Of a DNA stretch of 64,000 nt, positions 30,230 to 39,355 are shown in pieces. Each line of letters starts with the position of its first letter. The stretch's first letter is position 1. The notes under the pieces were generated by a model that had not been told where the DNA came from, ran no database searches, and was given only the letters and a program-made list of their open reading frames with translations. The position numbers and the translations under genes are program-made. Source of the DNA: Crossiella sp. CA-258035 (GTDB taxonomy: Bacteria > Actinomycetota > Actinomycetes > Mycobacteriales > Pseudonocardiaceae); contig NZ_CP116413.1 of assembly GCF_030064675.1 (NCBI RefSeq), positions 4,248,001-4,312,000 of the forward strand. The letters are read 5' to 3'.

Positions 30230-31006
30230 TCACACCGGATCCGTGGTTTTGCGGCGCAGCAGGTAGCTGTCCATGATCCAGCCCTTGGCCGCGCGGGCCC
30301 GTTCCCTGGTGGCCACGATGTGCTCGGCGACCTCGGCCAGCGGCCCGGAGACCAGGATCTCGTCCGCGGTGCCCACGTAGGCGCCCCAGTGGATGGTCAC
30401 CCCGGGCTCGTCCCGGTACTGGAGGAACGTGTTGCCGGAGTCCAGCATCACCAGCACGTCGTCCACCTGCGCCGGCCAGCCCGAGGCCAGCCTGCGGCCG
30501 GTGGTGATCTGCACCGAGCCGGCGATCTGGTTGAAGGTGACCCGGTGCCGGGCGGCCAGCGCGGACAGGCTGCTGATGCCCGGCCGCACCCGCACCTCGA
30601 AGTCCACCTCGCCGCGGGCCAGCACCTCCTCGACCACCGCGATGATGCTGTCGTAGAGCGCGGGATCGCCCCACACCAGGAACGCGCCGGTCTCGTCGGG
30701 ACCCAGGTGCTCGGTGATCAGCTGCTGGCACACCTCGGCCCGGCGGGAGCGCCAGTCCGCCACGGCGCCGGTGTAGGCATCGGCCTCCCGGCGCCGTGGC
30801 GGGTCCTCGGCCCTGGCCACCCGGTACCCGCCCTCGGGCAGGTGGGTGTCCAGGATCAGCTGGCGCAGGTCGGACAGCTCGCGGGCCTGACCGGGCTTGT
30901 CCAGGAAGAACACCACGTCGGCCTGCCGCAGCGCGGCCACCGCCTCCACCGTGACCTGCCCGGGATCGCCCGCCCCGATGCCGACCACCTCGACCACCCG
31001 TGCCAC
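30230..31006 (-). CDS. cobF: Precorrin-6A synthase (deacetylating) CobF
   Basis: 258 residues from the GTG at 31006. It is a tetrapyrrole methylase: VVGIGAGDPGQVTVEA is the N-terminal SAM-loop motif, LVWGDPALYDS the second, and VRPGISSLSALAARH the third. RVTFNQIAGSVQITTGR and the C-terminal KGWIMDSYLL fit CobF, which in the aerobic B12 pathway methylates C-1 and removes the acetyl group from precorrin-5. An ATG at 31051 would add 15 residues that do not match the family start, so the GTG is preferred. It stands alone, not beside other cob genes, and its stop is followed directly by the metE promoter and B12 riboswitch on the same strand. Confidence 0.92.
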   Translation of the reverse strand: MARVVEVVGIGAGDPGQVTVEAVAALRQADVVFFLDKPGQARELSDLRQLILDTHLPEGGYRVARAEDPPRRREADAYTGAVADWRSRRAEVCQQLITEHLGPDETGAFLVWGDPALYDSIIAVVEEVLARGEVDFEVRVRPGISSLSALAARHRVTFNQIAGSVQITTGRRLASGWPAQVDDVLVMLDSGNTFLQYRDEPGVTIHWGAYVGTADEILVSGPLAEVAEHIVATRERARAAKGWIMDSYLLRRKTTDPV

Positions 31007-31066
31007 CTGAACCCCGTTCCGTCGTCCGCTGCGGGGACGATTGTGCGGCATCGGGTGTCGGGGGCC

Positions 31067-32263
31067 TCAGCCCAGGCTGGCCCGGACGGTGTAGTCGGCG
31101 CCGGACTTGGCCACCACCTGGATGCGCACCCCGTTCGTGGCGTCGGTGAAGGTGGCCACCTCACCGGGTCCGAGGTCGTAGGGGGCGTTGTTCAAGCCGA
31201 GGCCGCCGCAGCTGGTGTTCGGCTGGGCGTCCATTACCCGGACCGGGCCGCTGCCGCTGGCGGTGCGCGAGTCGATCCGGTAGATCAGCACGCCGGTGTC
31301 GCAGGCCCTGGTGTCCAGCCCGATCCGCTGCCGCACCTCGGCGATGTACGCCGTGCTCGGGCCGTGCCGCACGACCACCGCCTTGGTGCCGGGCTCGGTC
31401 TCCACCGGGGTGACCGTCTGCTCGATGGTGCCGCCGCGGGTGGCCAGGCAGGCGATCTGGGTGTCGGCCAGCCAGCCCAGCTTCCACTTGTGCCAGGCGA
31501 AGTGGTCGGGGGCCGGGCCCCACATGTGCCCCATCACGTCCCAGCCGCCGGTCCAGCCGAACCCGCCGGGCCCGCCGTAGGTGTCGGGCAGGCTGAGCAG
31601 GTGCCCGCCCTCGTGGTTGAGCAGGATGTGCCCGTCCCGGTAGCGGGAGGTGGCCAGGTTGGTCTCGGCCAGGATGGTGTTGCCGTCGGCCTGGATGCGC
31701 TCGAAGGTGGCGTAGCCGCGGGTGTAGCCGGAGCGGCGCGAGGGCACCAGCAGCAGCGCGTCGGTCTCGGCGAAGTCGAAGTGCGGGTCGGCCAGCGCGA
31801 CCGCGTTGCGGAAGATGCTGGCCAGCGCCGGATCGTCGGTGACCACGTCCGGCCGGTGGTCCTGTCCGCGCATCAGCGGGTGCGCGGCGGCCTGGTCGTT
31901 GAGCGTGGAGGGCAGTCGCAGCCAGCGCTTGTACGGCAGGATGTCCAGGTCGAACTTGCCGTAGGAGCTGGCCGCGTACCAGTTCTCGCTGACCGGGGAG
32001 AACAGGTTCAGCTCCGACTCCACCGAGGTGTCGGCGGGCGCGTTGGCGAAGTCGACGAACAGCATCGCCATCTTCACCTTGCCTGCCGGTCGCGGGAAGT
32101 TGCGCCAGTCGGTGGGACCTTCGGAGAGGAAACCGCCGGGGGAGACCTGGCAGGAGCGGGCCGGGTCGGGCGCGGCGGCCGCCGGGGTGCTGACGGACAG
32201 GGACAGGGGCAGGGTGAGCAGGGCCGCCAGCGCGAGTGGCAGGCGGCGGGGGTGGAACCGCAT
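31067..32263 (-). CDS. Secreted M6-like zinc metalloprotease
   Basis: 398 residues. A signal peptide covers about 1-31 (basic start, LPLALAALLTLPLSLSVS, cleavage near AAA). The catalytic zinc motif HEGGH (HExxH) lies in LLNHEGGHLLSLPDTYGG, and GWDVMGHMWGPAPDHFAWHK downstream resembles the Met-turn and glycine-zincin region of M6 (immune inhibitor A-like) proteases. The start is the ATG at 32263 with GGAGG 6 bases before it; a Met 4 codons upstream overlaps that ribosome binding site. The mature enzyme should act outside the cell as a general endopeptidase. The regulator genes upstream are on the same strand. Confidence 0.88.
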   Translation of the reverse strand: MRFHPRRLPLALAALLTLPLSLSVSTPAAAAPDPARSCQVSPGGFLSEGPTDWRNFPRPAGKVKMAMLFVDFANAPADTSVESELNLFSPVSENWYAASSYGKFDLDILPYKRWLRLPSTLNDQAAAHPLMRGQDHRPDVVTDDPALASIFRNAVALADPHFDFAETDALLLVPSRRSGYTRGYATFERIQADGNTILAETNLATSRYRDGHILLNHEGGHLLSLPDTYGGPGGFGWTGGWDVMGHMWGPAPDHFAWHKWKLGWLADTQIACLATRGGTIEQTVTPVETEPGTKAVVVRHGPSTAYIAEVRQRIGLDTRACDTGVLIYRIDSRTASGSGPVRVMDAQPNTSCGGLGLNNAPYDLGPGEVATFTDATNGVRIQVVAKSGADYTVRASLG

Positions 32264-32328
32264 GGTGACCTCCATGAGGAATGCAGGGCCGCTGCCAGCT
32301 TCTCCAGCGGGCCGCGCGGCGTCTTCGG

Positions 32329-33444
32329 TCAGCTGTCGCGGACCCTGGCCGCGGCTGCGACACCTGTCGCGGGGTAGCGCCCGGCCAGCCGCCCGAGCTT
32401 GAGCGCGGTGTGCAGGCACAGCCGGTCGCCGCCGTCGCGCAGGTCGGCCCCGGTCAGCTCCTCGATCCGGCGCAGCCGGTAGTACAGCGTGGCCCGGTGC
32501 AGGTGCAGCCGGGCCGCCGCGACCGGCACGTTGCCGCCGAGGTCGAGGTAGGTCTCCAGGGTGTGCAGCAGGTGCGGACCGGCCTCGTCGGTGAACAGCC
32601 GCTCCAGCCCCGGGTGCACCGAGGCCCGGCTCAGCGCGGTCGCCGACAGCTGGCTCAGCAGCCGGTAGATGCCCAGCTCCGGCCAGCGCAGCACCCGGCC
32701 CAGCTCGGGCAGGCGGGCCGCGACCCCGGCCGCGTCCAGTGCCTCCCGCACGGTGTCAGCCGCCTCCGCCAGGCACGGCCGGGGCGCGCCGACGCCGACC
32801 GGTGCGCCGAGGCTGTCGGCGAACAGCTCGGCACAGCGGGTCGCGGTGTGGGGCAGCAACAAGACCTCGTGGTCCTCGTGCCGCAGGCGCAGGCCCGGCC
32901 AGTTGCGGATCGGGCCCGGCCGCCGCGGACCGGCCACCGCGACCACTCCGGTAGCCGGGAAGCGGCCCTGTGCGATGAGCAAGCGGGCGGCCCGCGCCCC
33001 GACCGACCGGTCGGCGGAGAGCAGGTCCCGCACGGGGTCCTCGGGCGCGGCGGGCAGCAGGGCGGCGAGGCGGTCGGCGACCAGTTCGGCCAGCGTGACC
33101 TCGGCCTCGGACATCGACTCGGTGGCGTCGAGCAGCCAGAGGAAGCCGAGCAGCGCGTCCCCGGCCCGCATCGGCACGCAGACCCTGGGCAGCATGTTCA
33201 GCTCGGGGCAGGCCGGCAGGCGCACCGCGCGGCCGGAGTCGAACACGCCCCGGCGGCGCAGCCAGTCGGCCACCTCCGGCGCGGCCCAGCCCCGGCTGAG
33301 CGAGGCCCGGCGCACCTCGTCACCGGCTTTGTCGTGCGGGCTGGCGGCGAGCAGTTCCAGGTCGGGGTTCTCGATCACGGCCGGTCGGCCCAGCGCCACG
33401 GTGAGGCTGTCCACCGCGCGCTGGACGCATGCACGATCACGCAT
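32329..33444 (-). CDS. PucR-type helix-turn-helix regulator
   Basis: 371 residues. The C-terminal 60 residues carry the PucR/CdaR-type helix-turn-helix: LETYLDLGGNVPVAAARLHLHRATLYYRLRRIEELTG. The N-terminal region (about 1-150) looks like a GAF-type sensor (ENPDLELLAASP, CVPMRAGDALLGFLWLLD), and the middle resembles the GGDEF-like spacer of the family. The effector and targets are unknown; the secreted protease gene 65 bases downstream on the same strand could be one. It follows the XRE gene after an 11-base gap, so the two regulators are probably in one transcript. Confidence 0.88.
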   Translation of the reverse strand: MRDRACVQRAVDSLTVALGRPAVIENPDLELLAASPHDKAGDEVRRASLSRGWAAPEVADWLRRRGVFDSGRAVRLPACPELNMLPRVCVPMRAGDALLGFLWLLDATESMSEAEVTLAELVADRLAALLPAAPEDPVRDLLSADRSVGARAARLLIAQGRFPATGVVAVAGPRRPGPIRNWPGLRLRHEDHEVLLLPHTATRCAELFADSLGAPVGVGAPRPCLAEAADTVREALDAAGVAARLPELGRVLRWPELGIYRLLSQLSATALSRASVHPGLERLFTDEAGPHLLHTLETYLDLGGNVPVAAARLHLHRATLYYRLRRIEELTGADLRDGGDRLCLHTALKLGRLAGRYPATGVAAAARVRDS

Positions 33445-33455
33445 GGCCGAGCACG

Positions 33456-34733
33456 TTAGTGCTGGTGGGGCAGTGGATTCCGATTCGGCGGCCAACTGTC
33501 TAGAGCTGTCGAAGCGGGGCCGAGCCGTTCGCGCAGCCCGGCAAGCTCCCGGCTGATCACGGTCATCCCGGCGCGCCGGGCGGCCGGCAGCACCGGCGCG
33601 GCGGTGGCCAGCGCGGCCTCCGGCTGCCCGGCGCAGGCCCGGCTGTCGGCCAGCCGCAGGGTCAGCAGCACCAGTGAGGGGTACATCCGCGGCGGCACGC
33701 TGGCCAGTGAGTGCCGGGCGAACTCGACCGCCCGGTCCGCGCACCCCCGCTCGCCGGTGCGCGCGGCCAGGTCGCGCAGCCCACCGGCCAGGAAGGAGCT
33801 GACGAAGGTCTGGCCCTCGGCCCCGCACAGCCAGGGCGCTTCGAGGTGGTCCCGCTCGTCCAGTCGTTCGGCCAGGGCCAGCGCCCGCGCGGCCAGCCGG
33901 TCGAACTCGCCGCGGTCGCCGAGCAGCGCGTAGCCCCTGGCCGCGTGCAGCTGGGCGTGCAGCCGGACCCAGCCGCGCCGGGGATCGGTGTCCCGCGCGG
34001 CCCTGGCGAAGGCGATGGCCGAGCCGCCGTCGCCCTCCAGCCGGGCCACCGAGCTCATCCGGGTGTACAGCCCGCACATCGCGGGCACGTTGCCCGCGGC
34101 CTGCCCCCAGTCCACGCCGCGCTGGAACCAGGCCATGCCCAGCCCGTGCTGACCGCGCTCCACCCGCAGCCACCCGGCCAGGTCGGCGAAGTGCGCGGCC
34201 AGCCCAGCCAGCGCGGTGACCACCGGCTCCTCCGCCGCGCGCATCGCCTCGGCCATGGCGTGCAGGCAGCCCTCCACCGCGACGGTGATGCCGGTGGTGA
34301 CGCACTCCAGGTTGATCTGGCTGTACCCGGCCAGCAGCGCGGCGAACCCGTGCACCACCGCCGCGCCCGGCCCTTCCGGCGGCGCGTCCGCGACGCAGCC
34401 GCGGTAGCCGTGCAGCGGGCAGCCGATGCCGTACACCGGGAACCGGGCCCGCCAGCTGCGCAGCGTGCCGTCGGCGGAACCCGTTGCCAGGCTCGGCAAT
34501 GGCGGTGGGACCGCCGGTTCCTGGTCGGTGCCGGGCTGGCTGAGCATGGTCAGCTCGCCGCCGGTGCCGAGCAGCTCGTCGGCCCGGCAGGCGAGCTCGG
34601 CAGTCGGGCGCCGACTGCCGAGCTCGAGCTTGGAGAGGTAGGAGTGGTGGTAGCCGAGCCGGGTGGCGAGCTGGGCCTGGGTGAACCCGGCCCGCTCGCG
34701 CCAGTGCCGCAACCGCGCCCCGAACATCAGCAC
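33456..34733 (-). CDS. XRE-family regulator with TPR-like C-terminal region
   Basis: 425 residues. An N-terminal Cro/CI helix-turn-helix (about 5-58: RLRHWRERAGFTQAQLATRL, then SYLSKLELGSRRP) is followed by a long helical region with Ala-rich repeats of about 35-40 residues, as in tetratricopeptide sensor domains of actinobacterial XRE regulators (for example MWFQRGVDWGQAAGN and AAARGYALLGDRGEF-type turns). These often respond to a peptide or small metabolite. It sits between the secreted peptidase gene (18 bases upstream) and the PucR gene, all on the same strand. Confidence 0.87.
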   Translation of the reverse strand: MLMFGARLRHWRERAGFTQAQLATRLGYHHSYLSKLELGSRRPTAELACRADELLGTGGELTMLSQPGTDQEPAVPPPLPSLATGSADGTLRSWRARFPVYGIGCPLHGYRGCVADAPPEGPGAAVVHGFAALLAGYSQINLECVTTGITVAVEGCLHAMAEAMRAAEEPVVTALAGLAAHFADLAGWLRVERGQHGLGMAWFQRGVDWGQAAGNVPAMCGLYTRMSSVARLEGDGGSAIAFARAARDTDPRRGWVRLHAQLHAARGYALLGDRGEFDRLAARALALAERLDERDHLEAPWLCGAEGQTFVSSFLAGGLRDLAARTGERGCADRAVEFARHSLASVPPRMYPSLVLLTLRLADSRACAGQPEAALATAAPVLPAARRAGMTVISRELAGLRERLGPASTALDSWPPNRNPLPHQH

Positions 34734-34751
34734 CCGGCCATGGTGCCGGAC

Positions 34752-36458
34752 TCAGGTCACCAGCGGCAGGGTCAGAGTGCTCTCGGCCGGGGCCAATCGC
34801 AGCTGGGTGCCGCCGAGTGGGCGCAGGGTGAAGTCGTGGTCGGTGGCGATGACCACCAGGCCGATCCGCCTGCCCGCGGCGAACACGTGGTCCTTGGGCT
34901 CCAGGTCGAACCGCAACAGGTACTCCTGGCCCCGGACCACCCGCTCGCTCGCTGACTGCGAGCTCCGGTTCTGCGGGTCGATCCAGCCTCGCGTGACGAT
35001 CACCGGTGTGCTGCCGGGCGGGCCGTAGTCGACCACCAGCGCGGTGAGGTTGGCGTCGTCCCGGTTCTCCACCGCGACCCGCAGGCCGACCTCGGCGATG
35101 CCGGACATCCGCGTGGGCGCGCTCAGCGCCGCCGACCGGTAGACCAGTCGGTTGCCGTTGGCGCTGTCCGGGTTGGCGATGAGCGTGTTCGCGGTGACCG
35201 TGCGGCCCTGGTCCACAAAGGACTGTGCGGGGCCGCCGCCGGGTGTGGTGCTCAGTCTTCCCGGTGCGGTGGGGGAGTCCGCGCCCAGGTGGTAGGTGAC
35301 CGGGCGGGCGGCCGGATCGGGCCAGTCGGCGAGCTTGCGCCAGCCACCGGAGGACTCCTGCACCTCGGCCATCGGCTCGCGCATGATGCCGGTGTCCTTG
35401 CCCTTGAGCCAGTGCTCGAACCAGCGCAGCAGGGTGGCCTGGTAGTCGCGGCGGGACGGCGGGCCGTGGCCGCCGCGGTGCAGCCAGATCTTGCGCGGCA
35501 CCCCGTGCGCGCGCAACGCCTCCCACCACTGGGAGTACTGCCTGCCGCGCACGTTCCAGTCGGACTGGCCGTGCATGACGAACACGCTGGCCTTGACGTT
35601 GCCGGCCAGCCGGGTGTAGTCGCGCTCGGCCCAGAAAGCGTTGAAGTCACCGGAGATCCGGTCCTGCCGCCGGGTCAGCTCGGCGATCTCGTCGGCACAG
35701 CCCGAGCGGGTGAGCACCGCCTTGGCCAGCGCGTCGGCGTCCTCGCCCTGCCAGCCGCCCGGCGCCACCACCAGGCCGTTGGCCCGGTAGTACTCGTACC
35801 AGTTGGCCTGCGCGGCGATCGGCACGATGGTGCGCAGGCCGGGCACGCCGGTGGTGGCCACCATGTTCGGCAGCGTGCCGTTGTAGGACACCCCGGTCAT
35901 GCCGACCGCGCCGGTGCTCCAGCTCGCGCTGACCGCCCGGCCGCCGGCGTCGAAGCCGCGGGCCCGGCCGTTGAGCCAGTCGATGACCGCCCGGGTGCTC
36001 AGCGCCTCCTGCTGGTCGCCGCTGGTCGGGCAGCCCTCGGAGTCGCCGGTGCCGATGCTGTGGCCCAGCACCACGGCGTAGCCGCGCGGCACGAAGTAGT
36101 CGTCGAACCAGCCGGGCAGGTCCGGCACGGCCTTGCGCACCAACGGGTCAGCGCCCTCCCGCGCCACCGGGAACAGGCCCTCCTGCGGCAGCCGGTCCAC
36201 GTTGACCGGGTGGAACGGCACCTTGCCGAGCCCGGAGCGGTACGGGCTGTGCTCGAAGATCACCGGCACCATCGCCGAACCCGATGGCCGGGCGATGTCG
36301 ATCGCGATCCGGTCCGGTCGCCCGTTCCGGTCACTGTCCACTGTGGTCTCAACGTAGACCCGCTGCTCGATGGCGGCTGGCTGGTTCGCGCTCGCCGGGG
36401 CCGTGCCGAGCAGCGTGGCCCCCAGCGCGAGCACGAGCAGGGACGATCTGGTTCGCAT
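34752..36458 (-). CDS. Secreted Xaa-Pro dipeptidyl-peptidase (CocE/NonD, S15 family)
   Basis: 568 residues with a signal peptide (SLLVLALGATLLGTAPASA, cleavage near residue 25). The alpha/beta-hydrolase domain has the nucleophile in GVSYNGT, the acid in the MHGQSDWNV region and the His in LHRGGHGPP. The C-terminal jelly-roll (from about 370) is the usual PepX/CocE domain. GHSIGTGDSEGCP fits the S15 oxyanion region. It removes Xaa-Pro dipeptides or hydrolyses esters outside the cell. The 90-base gap to the divergent LysR gene holds both promoters, so it may belong to that regulon, although its chemistry is unrelated to sugars. Confidence 0.9.
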   Translation of the reverse strand: MRTRSSLLVLALGATLLGTAPASANQPAAIEQRVYVETTVDSDRNGRPDRIAIDIARPSGSAMVPVIFEHSPYRSGLGKVPFHPVNVDRLPQEGLFPVAREGADPLVRKAVPDLPGWFDDYFVPRGYAVVLGHSIGTGDSEGCPTSGDQQEALSTRAVIDWLNGRARGFDAGGRAVSASWSTGAVGMTGVSYNGTLPNMVATTGVPGLRTIVPIAAQANWYEYYRANGLVVAPGGWQGEDADALAKAVLTRSGCADEIAELTRRQDRISGDFNAFWAERDYTRLAGNVKASVFVMHGQSDWNVRGRQYSQWWEALRAHGVPRKIWLHRGGHGPPSRRDYQATLLRWFEHWLKGKDTGIMREPMAEVQESSGGWRKLADWPDPAARPVTYHLGADSPTAPGRLSTTPGGGPAQSFVDQGRTVTANTLIANPDSANGNRLVYRSAALSAPTRMSGIAEVGLRVAVENRDDANLTALVVDYGPPGSTPVIVTRGWIDPQNRSSQSASERVVRGQEYLLRFDLEPKDHVFAAGRRIGLVVIATDHDFTLRPLGGTQLRLAPAESTLTLPLVT

Positions 36459-36517
36459 GCGGACCAGGCAAGCACGTCGAACTGGGTCTGGGCTTTGGAC
36501 AGCTGTCGCGTCTACTA

Positions 36518-36540
36518 TTCGGCAACTGTGAACCGATAGG
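36518..36540. promoter_or_regulatory. LysR-type site in the peptidase/LysR divergent promoter
   Basis: TTCGG at 36518-36522 and CCGA at 36533-36536 form a short inverted pair, and the end reads CGATAGG (36534-36540), the reverse of the CCTATCG box found three times before the sulfatase gene. It lies 9 bases before the LysR GTG. Its role as an operator is inferred from position and the shared box. Confidence 0.35.
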
Positions 36541-36548
36541 TGCTCCCT

Positions 36549-37433
36549 GTGGAATTTCGTCAGTTGCGGTCCTTCGTGGTGCTGGCCGAGGAGCTGCACT
36601 TCGGCCGGGCGGCGGCCCGGCTCGGCATCGCCCAGCCCTCGCTGAGCCAGCAGCTCCAGCAGCTGGAGACCGAGCTGGCCACCACGCTGGTGCACCGGAC
36701 CAGCAGGCACGTCACCCTCACCGAGGCGGGCGAGTTGCTGCTGCGCGGCGCGCACCGCACGCTGGCCGAGGCCGAGCGCGCGGTGGACGCGGTGCACGAC
36801 CTGAAGGCGGGGCGACTGGGTCGTCTGGTCATCGGATCACTGGGCGCCGGGCTCAACGGCCCGCTGCCCGGCGCCATCCGGCGGCTGCGGCAGGCCAACG
36901 ACAAGGTGACCGTGGAGCTGCGCCAGTTCAGCGACAGCGCCTCGCAGGAACGCGGCCTGCTGGACGGCACCCTGGACATCGCGGTGCTGCGCCAGGTCGC
37001 CGGGGACCGCGCGATCGTCACCCAGCACCTGCTGACCGAGCCGTTCCTGGTCTACCTGCCCGCCGACCACCGCTTCGTCGGCCGGGCCGAGCTGCGGCTG
37101 GCCGAGCTGGCCGAGGAGACCTTCGTCAGCTGGCCCCGCCACCTCGGCCCGTCCTTCCACGACCTGGTCACCGATGCCTGCCACCAGCACGGGTTCACCC
37201 CGGCCATCGAGGGCCTCGGCGACAGCCTGGTGGCCCAGCTCGCGCTGGTCGCCGCCGGGGTGGGCGTGTGCGTGCAGGCGATGTCGAATGCCACCCTGCG
37301 GCGCGAGGGCACCACGGTGGTTCCGTTGCGCCCCAGCGACATCACCGCGCAGCTGCACCTGGCCTACCGGCACTGGCACCACGACACCCCGGTGGTGGAC
37401 GCCTTCCTGGCCTGCATGCCCCGGCTCAGCTGA
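36549..37433 (+). CDS. LysR-family regulator of the sulfatase/fucosidase locus (inferred)
   Basis: 294 residues. The GTG at 36549 gives the classical LysR beginning MEFRQLRSFVVLAEELHFG; an in-frame GTG three codons upstream is less likely. Helix-turn-helix at 1-60 (ARLGIAQPSLSQQLQQLE), then the two-lobed effector domain to about 290. Its end overlaps the convergent formylglycine-generating enzyme gene by 8 bases. Location at the edge of the cluster, and the CGATAGG box in front of its own start that recurs in the glycosidase/sulfatase promoter region, make that cluster the probable target. The effector could be a released sugar or sulfated sugar. Confidence 0.9.
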   Translation: MEFRQLRSFVVLAEELHFGRAAARLGIAQPSLSQQLQQLETELATTLVHRTSRHVTLTEAGELLLRGAHRTLAEAERAVDAVHDLKAGRLGRLVIGSLGAGLNGPLPGAIRRLRQANDKVTVELRQFSDSASQERGLLDGTLDIAVLRQVAGDRAIVTQHLLTEPFLVYLPADHRFVGRAELRLAELAEETFVSWPRHLGPSFHDLVTDACHQHGFTPAIEGLGDSLVAQLALVAAGVGVCVQAMSNATLRREGTTVVPLRPSDITAQLHLAYRHWHHDTPVVDAFLACMPRLS

Positions 37434-38199
37434 CCCGGTCGCGGGCGCAGCGGAAACCGAGGTGGCCGGAGCTGCTGTCCGGGGTGTTGCGGGTGCGCGC
37501 GGCGACCCGGTAGCGGTCGCAGTAGCTGCGGTGGCACAGGTGCGAGCCGCCGCGCAGGACCCGGCCGTCCTGCCACCGGTCCGCGCACCACTCCCACACG
37601 TTGCCCACCACGTCGTAGAGGCCAAAACCGTTGGGCGGGAAGGCGAACACGGGGGAGGTGCCGCGGTAGCCGTCCTCGGCGGTGTTGTGCAGCGGGAACT
37701 CGCCCTGCCAGATGTTGCAGCGGTGCACGCCGCCCGGGGTCAGCTCGTCGCCCCACGGGTAGCGGCGGCGGTCGAGCCCGCCGCGGGCCGCGTACTCCCA
37801 TTCAGCCTCGGTGGGCAGGCGTTTACCGGCCCAACGGGCATAGGCCCCGGCGTCCCGCCAGGACACGTGCACCACGGGGTGGTCGCCGCGCCCGGCCAGT
37901 GCGCTGCCCGGTCCTTCCGGGGCGCGCCAGTGCGCCCGTTCGACGGCCAGCCACCACGGGGCGTCCGCGACCCGCGGGGTCTCGCTGTGCGGCAGGAACC
38001 CGGCGAAGACGTAGGACCAGCCGAAGTGCTCGGCCTCGGTGACGTGGCCGGTGGCGGCGGCGAACTCGGCGAACTGGTCGTTGGTGACCGGGTGCGCGTC
38101 GATGGCGAAGGGGGACAGGCGAACCTGGCGGACCGGGTTGCTGTCCTCGTCCTCAGCGCCCATCCAGAACAGGCCGCCGGGCAGCTGGACCATGGTCAT
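37426..38199 (-). CDS. Formylglycine-generating enzyme (aerobic sulfatase activation)
   Basis: 257 residues, FGE-sulfatase (SUMF1) domain across the whole length. The catalytic segment GGSHLCHRSYCDRYRV has the two active-site cysteines of true copper-dependent FGE, and TRNTPDSSSGHLGFR follows as in family members; many relatives lack both Cys. It oxidises Cys to formylglycine in CxPxR of type I sulfatases, in the cytosol. The ATG at 38199 overlaps the stop of the glycosidase-like gene (ATGA). Its clear client is the CAPAR-containing sulfatase 1.3 kb away. A second ATG two codons in is possible. Confidence 0.94.
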   Translation of the reverse strand: MTMVQLPGGLFWMGAEDEDSNPVRQVRLSPFAIDAHPVTNDQFAEFAAATGHVTEAEHFGWSYVFAGFLPHSETPRVADAPWWLAVERAHWRAPEGPGSALAGRGDHPVVHVSWRDAGAYARWAGKRLPTEAEWEYAARGGLDRRRYPWGDELTPGGVHRCNIWQGEFPLHNTAEDGYRGTSPVFAFPPNGFGLYDVVGNVWEWCADRWQDGRVLRGGSHLCHRSYCDRYRVAARTRNTPDSSSGHLGFRCARDRVS

Positions 38200-39320
38200 C
38201 TCGGCGGCTGGCTCCAGTCGATCCGGGCGGTCACCGCGGCCAGGTCCACCGTGACGTGTGCGTGCTCGAAGGTGCGGGTGTAGGTGTAGCCGTCGCGCAC
38301 GGCAGGTCCGAGCGGCGGGCCGAGCGGCCGCTCCAGCTCAGGGAACGGCTCCAGCGGGCCGTCCCCGGACTGCCAGCCGCTGCCGTAGCGGAAGTAGGAG
38401 TGCTCGCCCGCGGCGACCAGGAAACAGGCCAGCGGGAAGACGATCCCCGCCTTCAGTGACAGCGGGGCTGGCCGGCCGGAGTCCGGCCAGCCGCAGAAGG
38501 CGATGAACCTGCCGTACTCGCAGTCCACAGTGGACAGCAGGCCGAGCTGGGCGGCCATCTCCGCCGCGGTGTTGGTCCTGGTGCCGGTGATGCCGAAGTG
38601 CTCCAGCATGGTGCCGTCCACGTGCCGGAGGAAACTCTTGCCGCTGTCCGCCCACGCGTTCGGCTGGTGCTCAACCCCGTTGCACAGCAGCACTTTTCCG
38701 TCCGGCAGCGCCGCGCGGAGAGCGGGGACCAGCTTGTGGATGCCCGCGGTGACCGCCTGCTGCTTCTCCTCGCCGACGATCCTCGCCAGCCGGGCGGTGC
38801 CCATCGCGAGCCGCTTCACGCCGTCGACGAAGATCCCGTCATAGCCCCGCTTGACCTGGTTCAGCGCCTGCTGGACCCACCAGTCCCGCACGTCCACATT
38901 GGACAGGTCGTAGGCCCGCGCCTCGCTGTTGCCCTCGATCGGCCGCCAGGGCTGCCCATCGGTCTGCCTCAAGGTCCAGGCCGCTGGCAGGTCCGCCAGT
39001 GCCGCATAGTGTTCTGGGTAGGCCACCGCGCTGTTCCAGTAGTAGTGGACCTTGGTGGCCGGTTCGCGTTCCTTGAGCTGGTTCAGCGCGCGGGCGCTGG
39101 CCTGTTCCGCGGCCTGGCGCACGCTGGCGCCCTGGGTCTTCTCGATGGTGATCACCGAGTACCGCCGGACCAGGAAGTCGATCTCGCTCGCCGTGAAGTC
39201 GGTGCGCTTGCCGAGGTGGCCGTACACCGGCACGGTCCGCCAGCGCTCCGCGGCCAGGGCCGGGCCGGGGTAGGCCAGGGCGAACGCGCCAGCCTTGAGC
39301 AGGGTGCGGCGACTCAACAT
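38196..39320 (-). CDS. Tat-exported putative glycoside hydrolase (GHL15-like)
   Basis: 374 residues. The N-terminus MLSRRTLLKAGAFALA is a twin-arginine signal. The rest is a TIM-barrel protein like the hypothetical glycosyl hydrolase family 15 group, with YDGIFVDGVKR as the probable catalytic Asp strand and VHYYWNSAVAYP, VLLCNGVEH and MLEHFG as other barrel strands. Activity is unproven. It heads a two-gene operon with the formylglycine-generating enzyme and is divergent from the sulfatase operon across 144 bases. Export by Tat implies folding, perhaps with a cofactor, before secretion. The start at 39320 lacks a good ribosome binding site; a GTG 30 bases upstream is the alternative. Confidence 0.8.
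   Translation of the reverse strand: MLSRRTLLKAGAFALAYPGPALAAERWRTVPVYGHLGKRTDFTASEIDFLVRRYSVITIEKTQGASVRQAAEQASARALNQLKEREPATKVHYYWNSAVAYPEHYAALADLPAAWTLRQTDGQPWRPIEGNSEARAYDLSNVDVRDWWVQQALNQVKRGYDGIFVDGVKRLAMGTARLARIVGEEKQQAVTAGIHKLVPALRAALPDGKVLLCNGVEHQPNAWADSGKSFLRHVDGTMLEHFGITGTRTNTAAEMAAQLGLLSTVDCEYGRFIAFCGWPDSGRPAPLSLKAGIVFPLACFLVAAGEHSYFRYGSGWQSGDGPLEPFPELERPLGPPLGPAVRDGYTYTRTFEHAHVTVDLAAVTARIDWSQPPR
38523..38535. repeat. 13-base palindrome GTCCAC-N-GTGGAC, copy 5
   Basis: Perfect copy in the Tat-exported glycosidase-like gene, coding Ser-Thr-Val-Asp in LLSTVDCEYG. Confidence 0.8.
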
Positions 39321-39355
39321 GCAGGGGAGGGTAACTTTTCCCGGCCGCACCGGCT

